Shown here piece after piece: positions 1 to 8,986 of a stretch of DNA of 64,000 nucleotides. Numbering within the stretch: the first letter of the stretch is position 1; each line of letters opens with the position of its first letter. This DNA comes from JAPPHA01 sp963664045 (GTDB lineage: Bacteria > Pseudomonadota > Alphaproteobacteria > Rhodobacterales > Rhodobacteraceae). The DNA is taken from assembly GCA_963664045.2 (NCBI GenBank), contig CAXXGT010000017.1, positions 62,001 to 126,000 on the forward strand. Reading direction: 5' to 3'. The notes below the pieces were generated by a model, which saw only the letters and a list, made by a program, of their open reading frames with translations, did not search any database and was not told the origin of the DNA. Position numbers and translations under genes: made by a program.

Positions 1-756
1 GCCCAACTGATCCATATTTCAATGGATCGACGCGGTAGGTTTCTTCTGGGCGCGTCCGAACCATCCGGCCTCATCGCGGTGTACCCGATTGATGAACATG
101 GCAAGGTCCGACCTAATCCATCTTATGCGAAGGAACCATTGTCGGGCGCGCACCAGGTATTACTGGATTACTCCAACAAGTTTGCATATGTCCCCAGCTT
201 GAGTTCTGACGTGTTGGTCTCTCTTGTTTTCGATGAAAAGACGGGGACCTTTCAGGCAAATTCACCCCCACAAATTGCGCTTCAGAGTGGTGCCGGATGC
301 CGTCACGTCGCCTTTCATCCTGGTCGCCGATACCTATATCTGCTGAACCAGCGTGACGGGAGCCTGATCGTCTATGAAATGGAGCCAATGAAGGGCGGGC
401 TGCTCGAAATCATGCGCGCTTCGATCCTGCCAACGGGATTTGAGGGATCGCCATGGGGCGCACAAGTTCATGCCTCGCCCGACGGTCAACGTCTTTATGC
501 ATCAGAGCGCCGGAGCAATACGCTGACAGTTTGGGATATCGATCACGTAAGCGGGAAACTCTCCAATCGCCATACTGTCGAAACCGCAGAGAACCCGCGC
601 TGTTTCGATGTCACACCCAACGGGCGATTCATTCTGGTAAGCGCGTTGAAGGCTGATTGCATAGAGCTTTTTGATGTTTCCCAGAGTTCAACGGAGCCAC
701 AAAAGGTCCTTGAATTGCCGACCGGTATCGAGCCGGGCTGGGTTGAAATCATTTAA
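1..756 (+). CDS. Lactonase family beta-propeller protein, 3' part
   Basis: C-terminal part of a seven-bladed beta-propeller lactonase (6-phosphogluconolactonase/YbhE-like family), which hydrolyses sugar lactones. The frame is open to the left edge, so the ATG at 22 is probably internal. Family hallmarks include GCRHVAFHPGRRYLYLLNQ, then SPWGAQVHASPDGQRLYASE, then NPRCFDVTPNGRFILVS; these are repeated blade strands of the form 'H..pDGr.ly..E'. About 250 of the usual 340-380 residues are present. It lies on the same strand as the ABC operon starting near 2.2 kb, but IS21 debris separates them, so any functional link to sugar or opine uptake is conjecture. Family assignment is good; the substrate is unknown. 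Confidence 0.8.
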   Translation, partial: AQLIHISMDRRGRFLLGASEPSGLIAVYPIDEHGKVRPNPSYAKEPLSGAHQVLLDYSNKFAYVPSLSSDVLVSLVFDEKTGTFQANSPPQIALQSGAGCRHVAFHPGRRYLYLLNQRDGSLIVYEMEPMKGGLLEIMRASILPTGFEGSPWGAQVHASPDGQRLYASERRSNTLTVWDIDHVSGKLSNRHTVETAENPRCFDVTPNGRFILVSALKADCIELFDVSQSSTEPQKVLELPTGIEPGWVEII

Positions 757-1019
757 TTTTGGACACGATCATCGTGCTCGCATCGGCAAGTTTCGCCACG
801 TCTGAAAGTGTAACCCGGTTTCTCTACAGATTCCTACGTATTTGACGGCGATTCCTGTCACACCTGACGGACCGGTTCGCGCGTCAGGCAGGCGGATGCA
901 GAGATTGGTCCCGCTCGGCGAAGGACGGCGAGAAATCAACTCGACCCGCATGTCGAAATTCGGATGAAAACGATAGTGGATCGTCAGCCGAACAGGCTGA
1001 AAATGGGCATTGTAACGCT

Positions 1020-1505
1020 GGCCCGCCCGGGACAGGAAAATCCCATATCGCCTTGGCGATCGGGCTGGCGCTGGTGGAGAACGGCTACCGGGTGCTCTTC
1101 ACCAGAACCACCGACCTGGTGCAGCGCCTGCAGGTGGCGCGCCGCGAACTGACGCTGGAAAACCTTCTGGCGCGGCTGGACCGCTATCACCTCGTCATAC
1201 TCGACGACTTCGCCTATGTCCGCAAGGACCAGGCCGAGACAAGCGTGCTCTTCGAGCCCGTCTCGGCCAAGTACGAGCGCCGCTCGTTCATGATCACGGC
1301 AAACCAGCCGTTCTCCGAATGGGACCGGATATTCCCCGACGAGACCACGGCGGTGGCCGCCGTCGACCGCCTGGTGCACCGGGCCACAATCCTGGAAATG
1401 AACGTCGAGAGTTACCGGCGGAGACGCGAGGCGCTCAAGGCCAGCCCGCGCAAGCGGGGCAGGCCCGCGAAGAAGGCCACGGAAGAGGACATTGCCAAGG
1501 CCTGA
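1020..1505 (+). pseudogene. istB: IstB-like ATPase of an IS21-family element, 5'-truncated
   Basis: Remnant of the AAA+ helper ATPase of IS21 transposition. The frame begins abruptly at the Walker A motif GPPGTGKSHIA (1020-1052), followed by LDRYHLVILDDFAY (Walker B) and SAKYERRSFMITANQPFSEW, then a basic tail. The roughly 100-residue N-terminal domain is missing, and the frame upstream of 1020 shows no IstB similarity, so a deletion or insertion junction lies near 1015-1020. No istA is present beside it. The 757-1015 stretch before it holds no gene I can recognise. The family call is secure; the copy is almost certainly inactive because the N-terminal domain and istA are gone. Confidence 0.85.
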
Positions 1506-2036
1506 GGCGCCGGGACGCCCGTGGAAGGGCCGGGTCAACCCCGCGACCGCAGCCACGCGGAGCCACGCGCAGGGCTTGCCCGAACATGGCGAGGATCGCG
1601 CCGAAGGGAAGGGTTGACGCAGCCCTGCAACGGCCACCCTTGAGCGGTCCCTTCCTGAACAAGTCTGCGCAGTTCATGGAAGGGACTGCCTGCCCGGCGA
1701 GGGCAGGAAACAGAGCCGCGGCAGGCACCTTCGCCGCATCTTCCGGGCCCGATGCCCGCCTGCCTCCTCCGGATGAGTCCCACAAACTTCATCCGTCAAT
1801 CGAGACTGGCAGAAAACACCTGCAATCGCCCCAACGTGCCGAAGCACTCCGCCCGCCCGCCATGCCGCGATGCCAGGATTCCCATCCTGATTGTCGCGCA
1901 ACAAGCCGGAGCCTTCGAACCCAGTTCGAAAACCTCTTGCAATCGGCAAAAAATGACGAAACCATCAGCTTCGCCGCGACGTCAAAACTGCCATCCAGAT
2001 TGTCGCGCTATGATCGACACACCATTTTCAGCTTAG
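1506..2036. mobile_element. IS21-type right-end region with two terminal repeats
   Basis: No credible gene in about 530 bases. Two direct repeats, CCCATCCTGATTGTCGCGC (1881-1899) and GCCATCCAGATTGTCGCGC (1990-2008), match at 17 of 19 positions and lie 109 bases apart. IS21-family ends typically carry multiple spaced copies of a 15-25-bp repeat bound by IstA. Their position just after the istB remnant suggests this is the element's surviving right end, finishing just before the promoter near 2037. I could not find a matching left end or a target duplication. Confidence 0.5.
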
Positions 2037-2085
2037 TTGACAAAGGCAGATATTATCTCTATGTGAAAGTAGGGTTAACGATAAC
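2037..2085 (+). promoter_or_regulatory. Promoter and operator of the ABC transporter operon
   Basis: A -35-like TTGACA at 2037-2042 and a weak -10 TATGTG at 2060-2065 are separated by 17 bases. Directly downstream is GTTAACGATAAC (2074-2085), whose GTTA/TAAC arms form a small inverted repeat. The same 12 bases recur at 10716-10727 upstream of the paralogous binding-protein gene, where the dyad extends to TTGTTA/TAACAA. This is the size and symmetry of a LacI- or GntR-type operator placed to block transcription. No regulator gene is in the window. Confidence 0.5.
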
Positions 2086-2218
2086 TTTCCCGCCTTTGCA
2101 ACAGACTCTTCGTTGACCTGAAAGTGGGTGAGAACTGTGTCGGGTGAAAGTCCACGTCACAGCAAGGCGAGAATCAAACGTAGTTCCATCTTCGTTCTAT
2201 CATCTTTGGGAGGATGCT

Positions 2219-3814
2219 ATACATCACAAGAAAATTGTGACCTGTACTTTTTCGACAATGTTTGCATTTGGCGCATTGAGCGTCGTTTCGGCGCAAGCGC
2301 AATCGATTGAGATGGTTTTGAGCCCGCCAGCTGTGGAGACCAATCGCTATTGGAATACCCCGGGTGATTTCGCCCTCGGGCCATCCATGCAAGGGCTGGT
2401 TGGGCACGATCCAGAGACCGGCCATTATGACAACAGCGGGCTGGCCGAAAGCTGGACGCACAATGATGATTTTACGGAATGGACCTTCAAGCTGAAGCCT
2501 GAGGCCATGTTTCATTTCGGCTGGGGGCCCGTTACAGCAGCGGACGTTGTGCACAGCCTAAGATTGCACACGGGACCGGACACCATCCTCAATGGCATAA
2601 GTCAGCTTGAGGGTGCCGTTGCTACCGCCATAGACGAATTCACGGTTTCGTTCGAATTGCCAAAGCCGCAGGTTTATTTTCTGTTTGTGCACGGCGGACG
2701 TGGGTCATTGGTGATCTATTCCAAGGCACAATTCGATAAAGAGAGCCTCGAGGGATATGACGCCAAACCCGCCGACACTGCTCGACTTCAATATGTCGAG
2801 CGCAATGTCGGACAGGGCCTGACCTTTGAAAGGGTAGTGGGTCATTGGTCCGGCGAAGATTCCTCGATAGACCGGCTGGAGCTGACTTTTGTCGCCGAAC
2901 CCGCAACAACTCTGGCGAAAATCCTGGCAAAGGAAGCTGATATCGTCATCTTGCCACGCGAATTGCAAGGTGGGGCGCTGGACGCTGGATTTAGAGCCAT
3001 TCAATCGACCCAGACGTCCAACCAGACGACGATGCTGTTCAACGGGGCTTTCCTGACCCCGGGCGATGAAGGCCTTGATGAAACGCTGCCCTGGATCGAT
3101 ATCCGCATCCGTGAGGCGATCAACAGGTCGATCGATCGTCAGACAGTGATCGATGTTCTGTATGATGGTCGCGCTGAAATTCTTCCGGTGTTTGGCATGG
3201 ATCCCCGCCTTGAAGGTTATGTGCCTGAACTGGCGGAGAGACTCGAAGATGCCTATGGCTATGACCTGGATAAAGCTCGGGAGCTGATGCAGGAGGCCGG
3301 ATATCCCGACAGCTTCTCGAATCCGGTTATTCCCATCCTGTCCTCGACACTTGCTGGCAACCCTGAATTTCCGGCGATGGCAGAACTCATGCAGGTATTT
3401 CTTGAAGAAGCTGGTTTCCAGACCGAGATCGCCGAAATGGATTGGGCCAGTCTGGGAGGTTTGCGTAGCGCACGCGAAGCCAAGATGTTTCACCCGATGC
3501 GCAACCTGCCAGTAAAACCAAGTGCGGTAGGCATTCGAAATTACTATTCGGTTCTTGGACGTCCCAGGAACAATTACGAAGATCCTGTGATTGAAGAACT
3601 GATGGCGAAATACGTCAATTCCATTGATGCGACGGAAAGCAATGAATTGGCTGACGGTATCTTCACCCAGGTCTTCGAGCAATATGCTGTAGCGCCTCTG
3701 GCCAGCATATCGGCTGAGGTGATCGTAAATCCGGAAACCGTGTCAGACTGGGTTTTCCCGGGTACGACGTCGGTTGGGGTCAGTCACTTCTCGTCCATCG
3801 TTACCGCGCAGTAG
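2219..3814 (+). CDS. Family 5 extracellular solute-binding protein (ATA start?)
   Basis: Periplasmic binding protein (SBP_bac_5; dipeptide/opine/nickel type) that delivers substrate to the permeases encoded downstream. A typical signal peptide (basic HHKK, hydrophobic core, cleavage near SAQAQS) starts only if translation begins at ATA, 2219. A strong GGAGG lies at 2208-2212. The paralogue at 8987-10591 has the same leader aligned base for base (GGAGGATGCCATG), so ATG here appears to have become ATA. The nearest in-frame alternatives (GTG 2237, ATG 2258) would remove much of the signal peptide. Mature features: SPPAVETNRYWNTPGDF near the N-terminus, then TMLFNG and REAINRSIDR typical of family 5. 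First gene of the operon 2.2-7.7 kb. Substrate not deducible. Confidence 0.85.
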   Translation: MHHKKIVTCTFSTMFAFGALSVVSAQAQSIEMVLSPPAVETNRYWNTPGDFALGPSMQGLVGHDPETGHYDNSGLAESWTHNDDFTEWTFKLKPEAMFHFGWGPVTAADVVHSLRLHTGPDTILNGISQLEGAVATAIDEFTVSFELPKPQVYFLFVHGGRGSLVIYSKAQFDKESLEGYDAKPADTARLQYVERNVGQGLTFERVVGHWSGEDSSIDRLELTFVAEPATTLAKILAKEADIVILPRELQGGALDAGFRAIQSTQTSNQTTMLFNGAFLTPGDEGLDETLPWIDIRIREAINRSIDRQTVIDVLYDGRAEILPVFGMDPRLEGYVPELAERLEDAYGYDLDKARELMQEAGYPDSFSNPVIPILSSTLAGNPEFPAMAELMQVFLEEAGFQTEIAEMDWASLGGLRSAREAKMFHPMRNLPVKPSAVGIRNYYSVLGRPRNNYEDPVIEELMAKYVNSIDATESNELADGIFTQVFEQYAVAPLASISAEVIVNPETVSDWVFPGTTSVGVSHFSSIVTAQ

Positions 3815-3825
3815 ATCTCGCAAAG

Positions 3826-3861
3826 AGTACAATGTCTCCCAGAAAGTACAATGTCTCCCAG
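3826..3861. repeat. Tandem 17-bp repeat between binding protein and permease genes
   Basis: AGTACAATGTCTCCCAG occurs exactly twice (3826-3842 and 3845-3861) with a 19-base period, in the gap between the binding-protein stop and the permease start. It is absent from the equivalent gap of the inverted paralogous locus. It could be the stub of an excised insertion sequence or a translational/transcript-stability element of the operon; the sequence does not decide. Confidence 0.6.
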
Positions 3862-3909
3862 CCCTATTTTGGCCGGGGGACATTTCGCCATCTGTTCGGG
3901 GAAACTTGA

Positions 3910-4830
3910 ATGTTCCGTTTTGTCGTAACGCGTTTTTTCCATGCGATAGTATCGCTATGGGTCATAACCGTAATCGTTTTCAGCCTCAGTCACCTTACGG
4001 GCGATCCGGTAAATGCACTTTTGCCTGACGATGCGACGCCACAACAAATTGAAGCGCTTACCAAACATCTTGGCCTGGACCGCCCTCTTCATGTTCAATA
4101 TCTGACATTTATTCAGAACGCCGCCGCAGGCGACTTTGGCCAGTCGACAAAATGGAAAGGCAACACTGCAGCAGAAGTCGTGCTGGAACGTTTGCCCGCG
4201 ACTTTGAAATTGGGCGGATTGGCAATGCTGATCTCTGTTGTCGTTGCGATTCCCTTGGGCGTGGTTGCCGCTGTCCGGAAAAGATCGGCCATTGATGCGA
4301 TGGCGAGCGGTGTTGCGCTTTTGGGTCAGTCCTTGCCCGCTTTCTGGCTGGGCATCGTGCTTATGTGGATTTTTGCCGTCACGCTCGGCTGGTTCCCAAC
4401 ATCCGGATTTGGTGGTTTGTCGCATATGATCTTGCCGGCTGTCGCCATGGCGTGGTTCCAGATTGCGGCACTCACCCGGCTCACGCGGTCCGCAATGCTC
4501 GAAATCCTGGACGCCGAATATATCAAACTGGCGCGAATCAAAGGTGTCACCGAGCCGCTGGTAATCTGGAAACACGCGTTTCGCAACGCGGCCATCGTGC
4601 CGATCACCTATTTCGGTGTGCTGGCCGGATCGCTTCTCACCGGGTCCGTTGTGATCGAAACGGTGTTTGCATGGCCCGGAACAGGGCTCTTGGCCATCGA
4701 CGCGATCCGCGGACGAGATTTCCCGGTCGTGCAATCTGTCGTCATGTTCTTTGCGGTTTTCTATCTGCTCGCGAACTTCCTGGTGGACATTGTCTACGCC
4801 GCGATTGATCCGCGCATCCGGTATACATGA
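3910..4830 (+). CDS. ABC transporter permease, DppB-like
   Basis: First inner-membrane permease of a peptide/opine/nickel-type importer (BPD_transp_1 family), 306 residues, the normal size. An N-terminal membrane segment (FHAIVSLWVITVIVFSLSHL) is followed by a periplasmic stretch with TGDPVNALLPDDA and GLDRPLHVQYL, which is typical of DppB/OppB. Later membrane spans and the cytoplasmic EAA-type loop LARIKGVTEPLVIWKHAF contact the ATPases. It starts at ATG 3910, preceded by ggggaaact. The gene follows the binding-protein gene after 95 bases and is separated by 6-12 bases from the second permease, so an operon is clear. An inverted, decayed copy lies at 8196-8910. Confidence 0.92.
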   Translation: MFRFVVTRFFHAIVSLWVITVIVFSLSHLTGDPVNALLPDDATPQQIEALTKHLGLDRPLHVQYLTFIQNAAAGDFGQSTKWKGNTAAEVVLERLPATLKLGGLAMLISVVVAIPLGVVAAVRKRSAIDAMASGVALLGQSLPAFWLGIVLMWIFAVTLGWFPTSGFGGLSHMILPAVAMAWFQIAALTRLTRSAMLEILDAEYIKLARIKGVTEPLVIWKHAFRNAAIVPITYFGVLAGSLLTGSVVIETVFAWPGTGLLAIDAIRGRDFPVVQSVVMFFAVFYLLANFLVDIVYAAIDPRIRYT

Positions 4831-4842
4831 GAGAGATTGAAT

Positions 4843-5688
4843 GTGTTGAAGCGGCCAAGACTATTTAGAAACATCCCCGTCACGCCGGTTGTCGTCCTTC
4901 TTTTGGTCCTGATCATTCCTGCCTTGTTTGCGGACTGGATCGCACCGCACGACCCCTACAAGGCCTATCTCAGGAACCGGCTGGAACCGCCGGTGTTCTT
5001 TGGCGGGACGTGGGACTTCATTCTGGGCACGGATCGTTTGGGGCGGGATGTCCTCAGCCGGATCATGCATGGCGCCAAATATGCACTGGTGAGTTCGTTG
5101 GTTGGCATATTTCTCGGCGCGGTTGTCGGGACCATCCTGGGCATGATCGCGGGTTATCTGCGCGGATGGCCCGATGCGATTATCATGCGCATTGTCGATA
5201 TCACTTTTGCCCTGCCCAGCATATTGTTGGCACTGGCACTCGCGTCGGTGTCGGGCCCCAGTTTTCAGTTGGTCATCTTTGTCGTCATCTTTGTGATTTG
5301 GGGTTATTTCGCGCGCCAGGTTCGTGCCGAAACGCTGTCGCTGCGAGAGCGTGACTTTGTCGCTCGAGCGCGGGTCGCAGGGGCCTCCGACTTCAGGATT
5401 CTGTGGAAGTACATCCTGCCGAACATCGTCAATACGATTGTGGTTCTCGCCACTTTGCAGATCGGTGTGGTCATCGTTCTTGAAGCGACGCTGAGCTTTC
5501 TTGGCATTGGCATCCCTCGCCCGACCCCAGCATGGGGACTGCTCGTGGCCGACGGGCGGCAACTCATTGTGGCGAATTGGTGGATTTCGTTTTTCCCCGG
5601 TGCTGCGATCCTCTTGACCGTGATGTCGGTGAACCTGTTGGGCGACAGCTTGCGCGATTGGCTTGATCCAAAGTTGAGGCAGGTTTGA
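4843..5688 (+). CDS. ABC transporter permease, DppC-like
   Basis: Second inner-membrane permease (OppC/DppC family). N-terminal cytoplasmic segment, first span VVVLLLVLIIPALFADWIAP, then LGTDRLGRDVLSRIMHGAK (the characteristic DppC motif), multiple spans, and the EAA-type loop RARVAGASDFRILWKYILPN. The end NLLGDSLRDWLDPKLRQV is family-typical. There is no in-frame ATG: candidate starts are TTG 4837, GTG 4843 and TTG 4846. I chose GTG because it sits about 8 bases from the purine run GAGAGA, but the choice is uncertain. It forms the heterodimeric channel with the upstream permease; its stop lies one base before the next gene's start, suggesting translational coupling. Confidence 0.9.
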   Translation: MLKRPRLFRNIPVTPVVVLLLVLIIPALFADWIAPHDPYKAYLRNRLEPPVFFGGTWDFILGTDRLGRDVLSRIMHGAKYALVSSLVGIFLGAVVGTILGMIAGYLRGWPDAIIMRIVDITFALPSILLALALASVSGPSFQLVIFVVIFVIWGYFARQVRAETLSLRERDFVARARVAGASDFRILWKYILPNIVNTIVVLATLQIGVVIVLEATLSFLGIGIPRPTPAWGLLVADGRQLIVANWWISFFPGAAILLTVMSVNLLGDSLRDWLDPKLRQV

Positions 5689-5689
5689 C

Positions 5690-6682
5690 TTGAGCGAAGA
5701 GACAATTCTGGAAGTCAAGAACTTGAGAACCGTGCTGGATCTGGGGATCGGCTCGGTTCCGGTGGTTGATGATGTCAGCTTCAGTGTCAGCAAGGGCGAA
5801 ACCATCGGCATCGTGGGTGAATCGGGCAGCGGAAAGTCCATGACGGCGCTGTCGATCATGCAGGTGCTTCCCCGGCCCGTCGGCCGGATAGCGTCCGGGG
5901 AAATTCTGCTTGGACAGGACGATTTGGTAAAGAAGGCGCCTCAGGAAATGAACAAGATCCGTGGGCGCGAAATTGGCATGATCCTACAAGACCCTCATAC
6001 ATCCCTGAACCCTGTCTACACGATTGGCAGTCAGGTCTTGGAGGCGCTCAGGATCGATCAACCCAAGGCTCCGCGGAAGTCACTGCTGGCAAAGACGGTG
6101 GATGCACTCAAAAAGGTCAATGTGGCAGATGCCGCCCGGCGCGTAAAAGCGTTCCCGCACCAGATGAGTGGCGGCATGAAACAGCGTGTTGTAGGGGCAA
6201 TCGCGATTGCGGGCACACCCAAGGTTATCATCGCGGATGAGCCGACAACGGCGCTCGATGTCACCATCCAATTGCAATATCTTCAACTGCTGGAGGATAT
6301 TCAGCGTGAGACCGGCACGGCCATCATTTTCATCACCCACGACCTCGGTATCGTTGCAAACATTTGTCAGAAGCTGGCTGTAATGTACGCAGGCAAAATT
6401 GTTGAAGAAGGAACTGTTCGAGAGGTCTTTTCGGCACCGTCGCACCCCTATACACAAGCTCTGCTCAAATCTGTCCCGTCGGTCGATTCAAAGGTCGATC
6501 GTCTCTACGCCATCGAAGGACAGCCACCCCAACTCTCAGCAAACAAGGTTGGATGCAGTTTCGCGCCGCGCTGCCCTTACGCCACTGACTTGTGCCGGGA
6601 GAAACAACCGCCAGCATCGGCGGGGCAAAGCGGATCTGCAAGTCACATGGCGAGTTGCTGGCACATGGGATCAGGATCATGA
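5690..6682 (+). CDS. ABC transporter ATP-binding protein, DppD-like
   Basis: First ATPase subunit powering the importer. Walker A GESGSGKS at residues 43-50, Q-loop region GMILQDPHTSLNP, signature MSGGMKQR, Walker B VIIADEPTTALD, and the switch histidine in ITHDLG. The C-terminal oligopeptide/dipeptide extension contains GCSFAPRCPYATDLC, the cysteine-rich signature of DppD/OppD proteins. Translation appears to start at TTG 5690, one base after the preceding stop codon. The stop overlaps the start of the next ATPase by 4 bases (ATGA at 6679-6682). Complete length (330 residues); role certain, substrate not. Confidence 0.92.
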   Translation: MSEETILEVKNLRTVLDLGIGSVPVVDDVSFSVSKGETIGIVGESGSGKSMTALSIMQVLPRPVGRIASGEILLGQDDLVKKAPQEMNKIRGREIGMILQDPHTSLNPVYTIGSQVLEALRIDQPKAPRKSLLAKTVDALKKVNVADAARRVKAFPHQMSGGMKQRVVGAIAIAGTPKVIIADEPTTALDVTIQLQYLQLLEDIQRETGTAIIFITHDLGIVANICQKLAVMYAGKIVEEGTVREVFSAPSHPYTQALLKSVPSVDSKVDRLYAIEGQPPQLSANKVGCSFAPRCPYATDLCREKQPPASAGQSGSASHMASCWHMGSGS

Positions 6683-7692
6683 CCCGATTGCCAATTTTGA
6701 CAGTCGAGGGATTGACCAAGCATTTTCCGATTTCGAGGGGCTTTTTCGGTGGGGATACGGCTGTAGTGCGTGCAGTGGATGATGTTTGTTTTTCGCTCGC
6801 ACATGGTGAAACGCTCGCGCTTGTGGGCGAATCCGGGTGCGGCAAGACGACTTTGGCGCGCATGCTATTGAAGCTGTTGACTCCAACCGCTGGACGCATC
6901 CTTCTTGAGGGCGAGGATGTTGCGACATTGACGGACGCCGCCTTGCGGCAATTTCGGACCAATGTGCAGGCAGTGTTCCAGGATCCCTGGGCCTCTCTCA
7001 GTCCCCGGATGCGGGTCTATGACATTGTCGCTGAAACCTTGCGAATCAATGAAAACCTCACCTCAGGAGAATTGACGAAGTGGGTCGACGAGGCGCTGCG
7101 TTCCGTAGGGCTTCACCCGAAACAGGCGCAGCATTTCCCCCATGAATTCTCTGGAGGCCAGCGCCAACGCATTGCCATTGCGAGCGCTATCATCGCGCGA
7201 CCCAAGCTGATCATTCTCGATGAACCTGTTTCGGCGCTCGATGTCTCGATCCGGTCGCAGATCATGAATTTGTTCAAGGACCTCCAACAGGAATTTGGTT
7301 GCAGCTACGTCATTGTTGCCCATGATCTTGGGACAACGCGGTTCATGGCAGACCAAATTGCGGTTATGTACTTGGGCAAGCTAGTTGAAATAGGACCAAC
7401 CGATAAGATGTTTGACGCTTCTGAGCATCCTTATACTCAGGCACTCCTTTCTGCCGCACTGCCATTGCAGATCGACAAACGCCACGAACCCATCGTACTG
7501 CGTGGTGAGGTGCCCTCGCCGGTCAATCCGCCAACCGGCTGCAGATTTCATCCCAGATGTCAGTCATTTCTCGGACAGATTTGTGAGGAACGTGAGCCAT
7601 TGAGGCAGATAACCGGCGATACCGGTCACTGCGTAAGCTGTCATGCAGTTGAGCCCCGGCCCTTTCAACGTCCCGCCAGCAATTCCCGTTAG
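6679..7692 (+). CDS. ABC transporter ATP-binding protein, DppF-like
   Basis: Second ATPase subunit. Starting at ATG 6679 (MTRLPILTVEGLTKHFPI) gives the usual DppF/OppF size of about 337 residues; an upstream in-frame ATG at 6592 would overlap the preceding gene by 90 bases and adds no conserved sequence. Walker A GESGCGKT, Q-loop VFQDPWASLSP, signature FSGGQRQR, Walker B LIILDEPVSALD, switch VAHDLG, and the C-terminal oligopeptide domain with GCRFHPRC. Last gene of the operon; no convincing hairpin terminator follows. The 200 bases after it lead into insertion-sequence debris. Confidence 0.92.
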   Translation: MTRLPILTVEGLTKHFPISRGFFGGDTAVVRAVDDVCFSLAHGETLALVGESGCGKTTLARMLLKLLTPTAGRILLEGEDVATLTDAALRQFRTNVQAVFQDPWASLSPRMRVYDIVAETLRINENLTSGELTKWVDEALRSVGLHPKQAQHFPHEFSGGQRQRIAIASAIIARPKLIILDEPVSALDVSIRSQIMNLFKDLQQEFGCSYVIVAHDLGTTRFMADQIAVMYLGKLVEIGPTDKMFDASEHPYTQALLSAALPLQIDKRHEPIVLRGEVPSPVNPPTGCRFHPRCQSFLGQICEEREPLRQITGDTGHCVSCHAVEPRPFQRPASNSR

Positions 7693-7897
7693 ATTTTCCT
7701 TTCGTTCATTATCGGGTCTATCCCAACAAAGAGTGCGCCAGGCTACCCCGACTTCAGAAACTCGCCAGGCATTTGGGCCAATTCGGCGTGTTTCGGCGCC
7801 GGAAACGCCTTGTTTTCAAGGTCCCGACTTCCCGAGATCGCGTGTAGTGCCGACCTACCCCCTTGATCTGGGGATCGCGGCGGCGGAGTCTCCGCCC

Positions 7898-8033
7898 ATG
7901 TTCGTGCGTTGCAAGAAACGCTTCAAGGACGGCAAGGAACACCGCTACTGGAGCGTGGAGGAGAACTGCCGAGTGCGCGGCGGCCGTGTCGACCAGCGTC
8001 AGGTCCTGTATCTCGGCGAGATCAACGACAGCG
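7898..8033 (+). pseudogene. N-terminal stub of an IS1634-like transposase
   Basis: About 45 residues beginning MFVRCKKRFKDGKEHRYW and including RQVLYLGEIND, the conserved N-terminal block of a transposase group related to IS1634. Homology stops at about 8033, where a different sequence (ggctctgttgaaaaaa) begins. The reading frame continues into unrelated DNA without family features. Evidence is motif recognition only. It is non-functional, more than 90 percent of the transposase being absent. Confidence 0.65.
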
Positions 8034-8195
8034 GCTCTGTTGAAAAAATTTGCCGGAGTTGCCGGTTGTGTGATCTGGCACCGCCTTTCCTCAAAATCCC
8101 TGCTGGATTGCGATTTGTTCAAGTTCCGCTCCATGCAGGGACATCAACTCGCTCATCATCTCTGGCCCGATCCCGAAGGCCCGTTCGACAATCCG
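8034..8195. mobile_element. Insertion-sequence terminus, unidentified
   Basis: Begins GGCTCTGTTGAAAAAA, resembling the termini of several IS5/IS6-group elements (GGCTCTGTTG...). No coding remnant is recognisable in about 160 bases. It sits exactly between the IS1634-like stub and the point where the inverted permease gene loses homology, so it is probably what is left of an insertion that truncated both. Confidence 0.4.
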
Positions 8196-8910
8196 GCAAG
8201 GATGCCGAAATAGGTTACGGGCACTATGGCTGCGTTTCGGAGGGCGTGCATCCAGATCACTTTGCGTTCGTTCACGCCCTTGATGCGCGCCAGTTTGACA
8301 TATTCGGAATCAAGAACCTCCAGCATTGCAGAGCGAGTCAAGCGTGTCAGGGCTGCGATCTGAAACCAGGCCATCCCGACCGCCGTAAGGATCTTGTATG
8401 TCAACCCGCTTTAGCCAGAGGCGGAAACCAACCCAAGGTCACCGCAATTGTCCACATCAGCACGATGCCTAGCCAGAACGCGGGCAGAGATTGCCCGAGA
8501 AGCGCAATGGTGCCGGACATCCGATCGAATACGGACCTCCTCCAGACAGCGCTCATGACGTCCATCGGAATGGCCGTAACCACACTGATCAGAACCGCCA
8601 CAATCCACCTAGCTGGAGTGTTGCCGGCAGGCGCTCAAGCACAACTTCGGCGGCAGTACTGCCCTTCCATTTGGTTGAGTCGCCGAAGTCACCGACAGCG
8701 GCATTCTGAAGGAATGTCAGGTATTGCACATGATCAGGTCGGTCCAGACCGAGATGCTCCGTCAGCGATGCAATCTGCTGCGGTGTCGCGTCATCTGGTA
8801 GGAGAGAGTCGATCGGGTTGCCGGTCAGGTGACTTAAGCTGAAGACGATAAGCGTGATCACGAGCAGCGTAACGGGTTTGCGACAACCGCATCAGGACGA
8901 AGCGAAGCAT
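8196..8910 (-). pseudogene. DppB-like permease, frameshifted and 3'-truncated
   Basis: Inverted, degenerate paralogue of the permease at 3910-4830. It starts MLRFVLMRLS (ATG at 8908-8910), shifts frame to reach ITLIVFSLSHLTGNP, continues through LPDDATPQQIASLTEHLGLD, shifts again after LPATLQLGG to SVVTAIPMDV, again after LGWFPP to MAWFQIAALTRLTRSAML, and ends at YFGILAG where homology stops. At least three frame changes and loss of the last third make it non-functional. It follows the second binding-protein gene in the same order as the intact operon, so it is the remains of a duplicated or sister operon. Confidence 0.88.
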
Positions 8911-8944
8911 GCTGTCGGTTCCAGCGCTGAGCGGAAATGACGTG

Positions 8945-8965
8945 CCGGGGCCAGAAAGGCCCCGG
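8945..8965 (-). promoter_or_regulatory. Intercistronic stem-loop after the second binding-protein gene
   Basis: CCGGGGCC-AGAAA-GGCCCCGG is a perfect 8-bp GC-rich stem with a 5-base loop, 22 bases beyond the stop of the binding-protein gene and before the permease pseudogene. It lacks a U-run, so it looks more like the processing/stability hairpin often found between binding-protein and permease genes than an intrinsic terminator. Confidence 0.6.
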
Positions 8966-8986
8966 ACAATGTGTTACGCGTGTGGA

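Noticed and set aside
1319..2116. Long + frame running over the IS21 end and on to 2116
   Set aside because: Its first part is the antisense-phase shadow of istB and the rest has no domain, RBS or sensible composition.
7643..8842. 399-codon + frame across 7.6-8.8 kb
   Set aside because: It crosses the ABC ATPase end, an IS1634 stub, an IS end and the antisense of the permease pseudogene; a composite with no protein identity.
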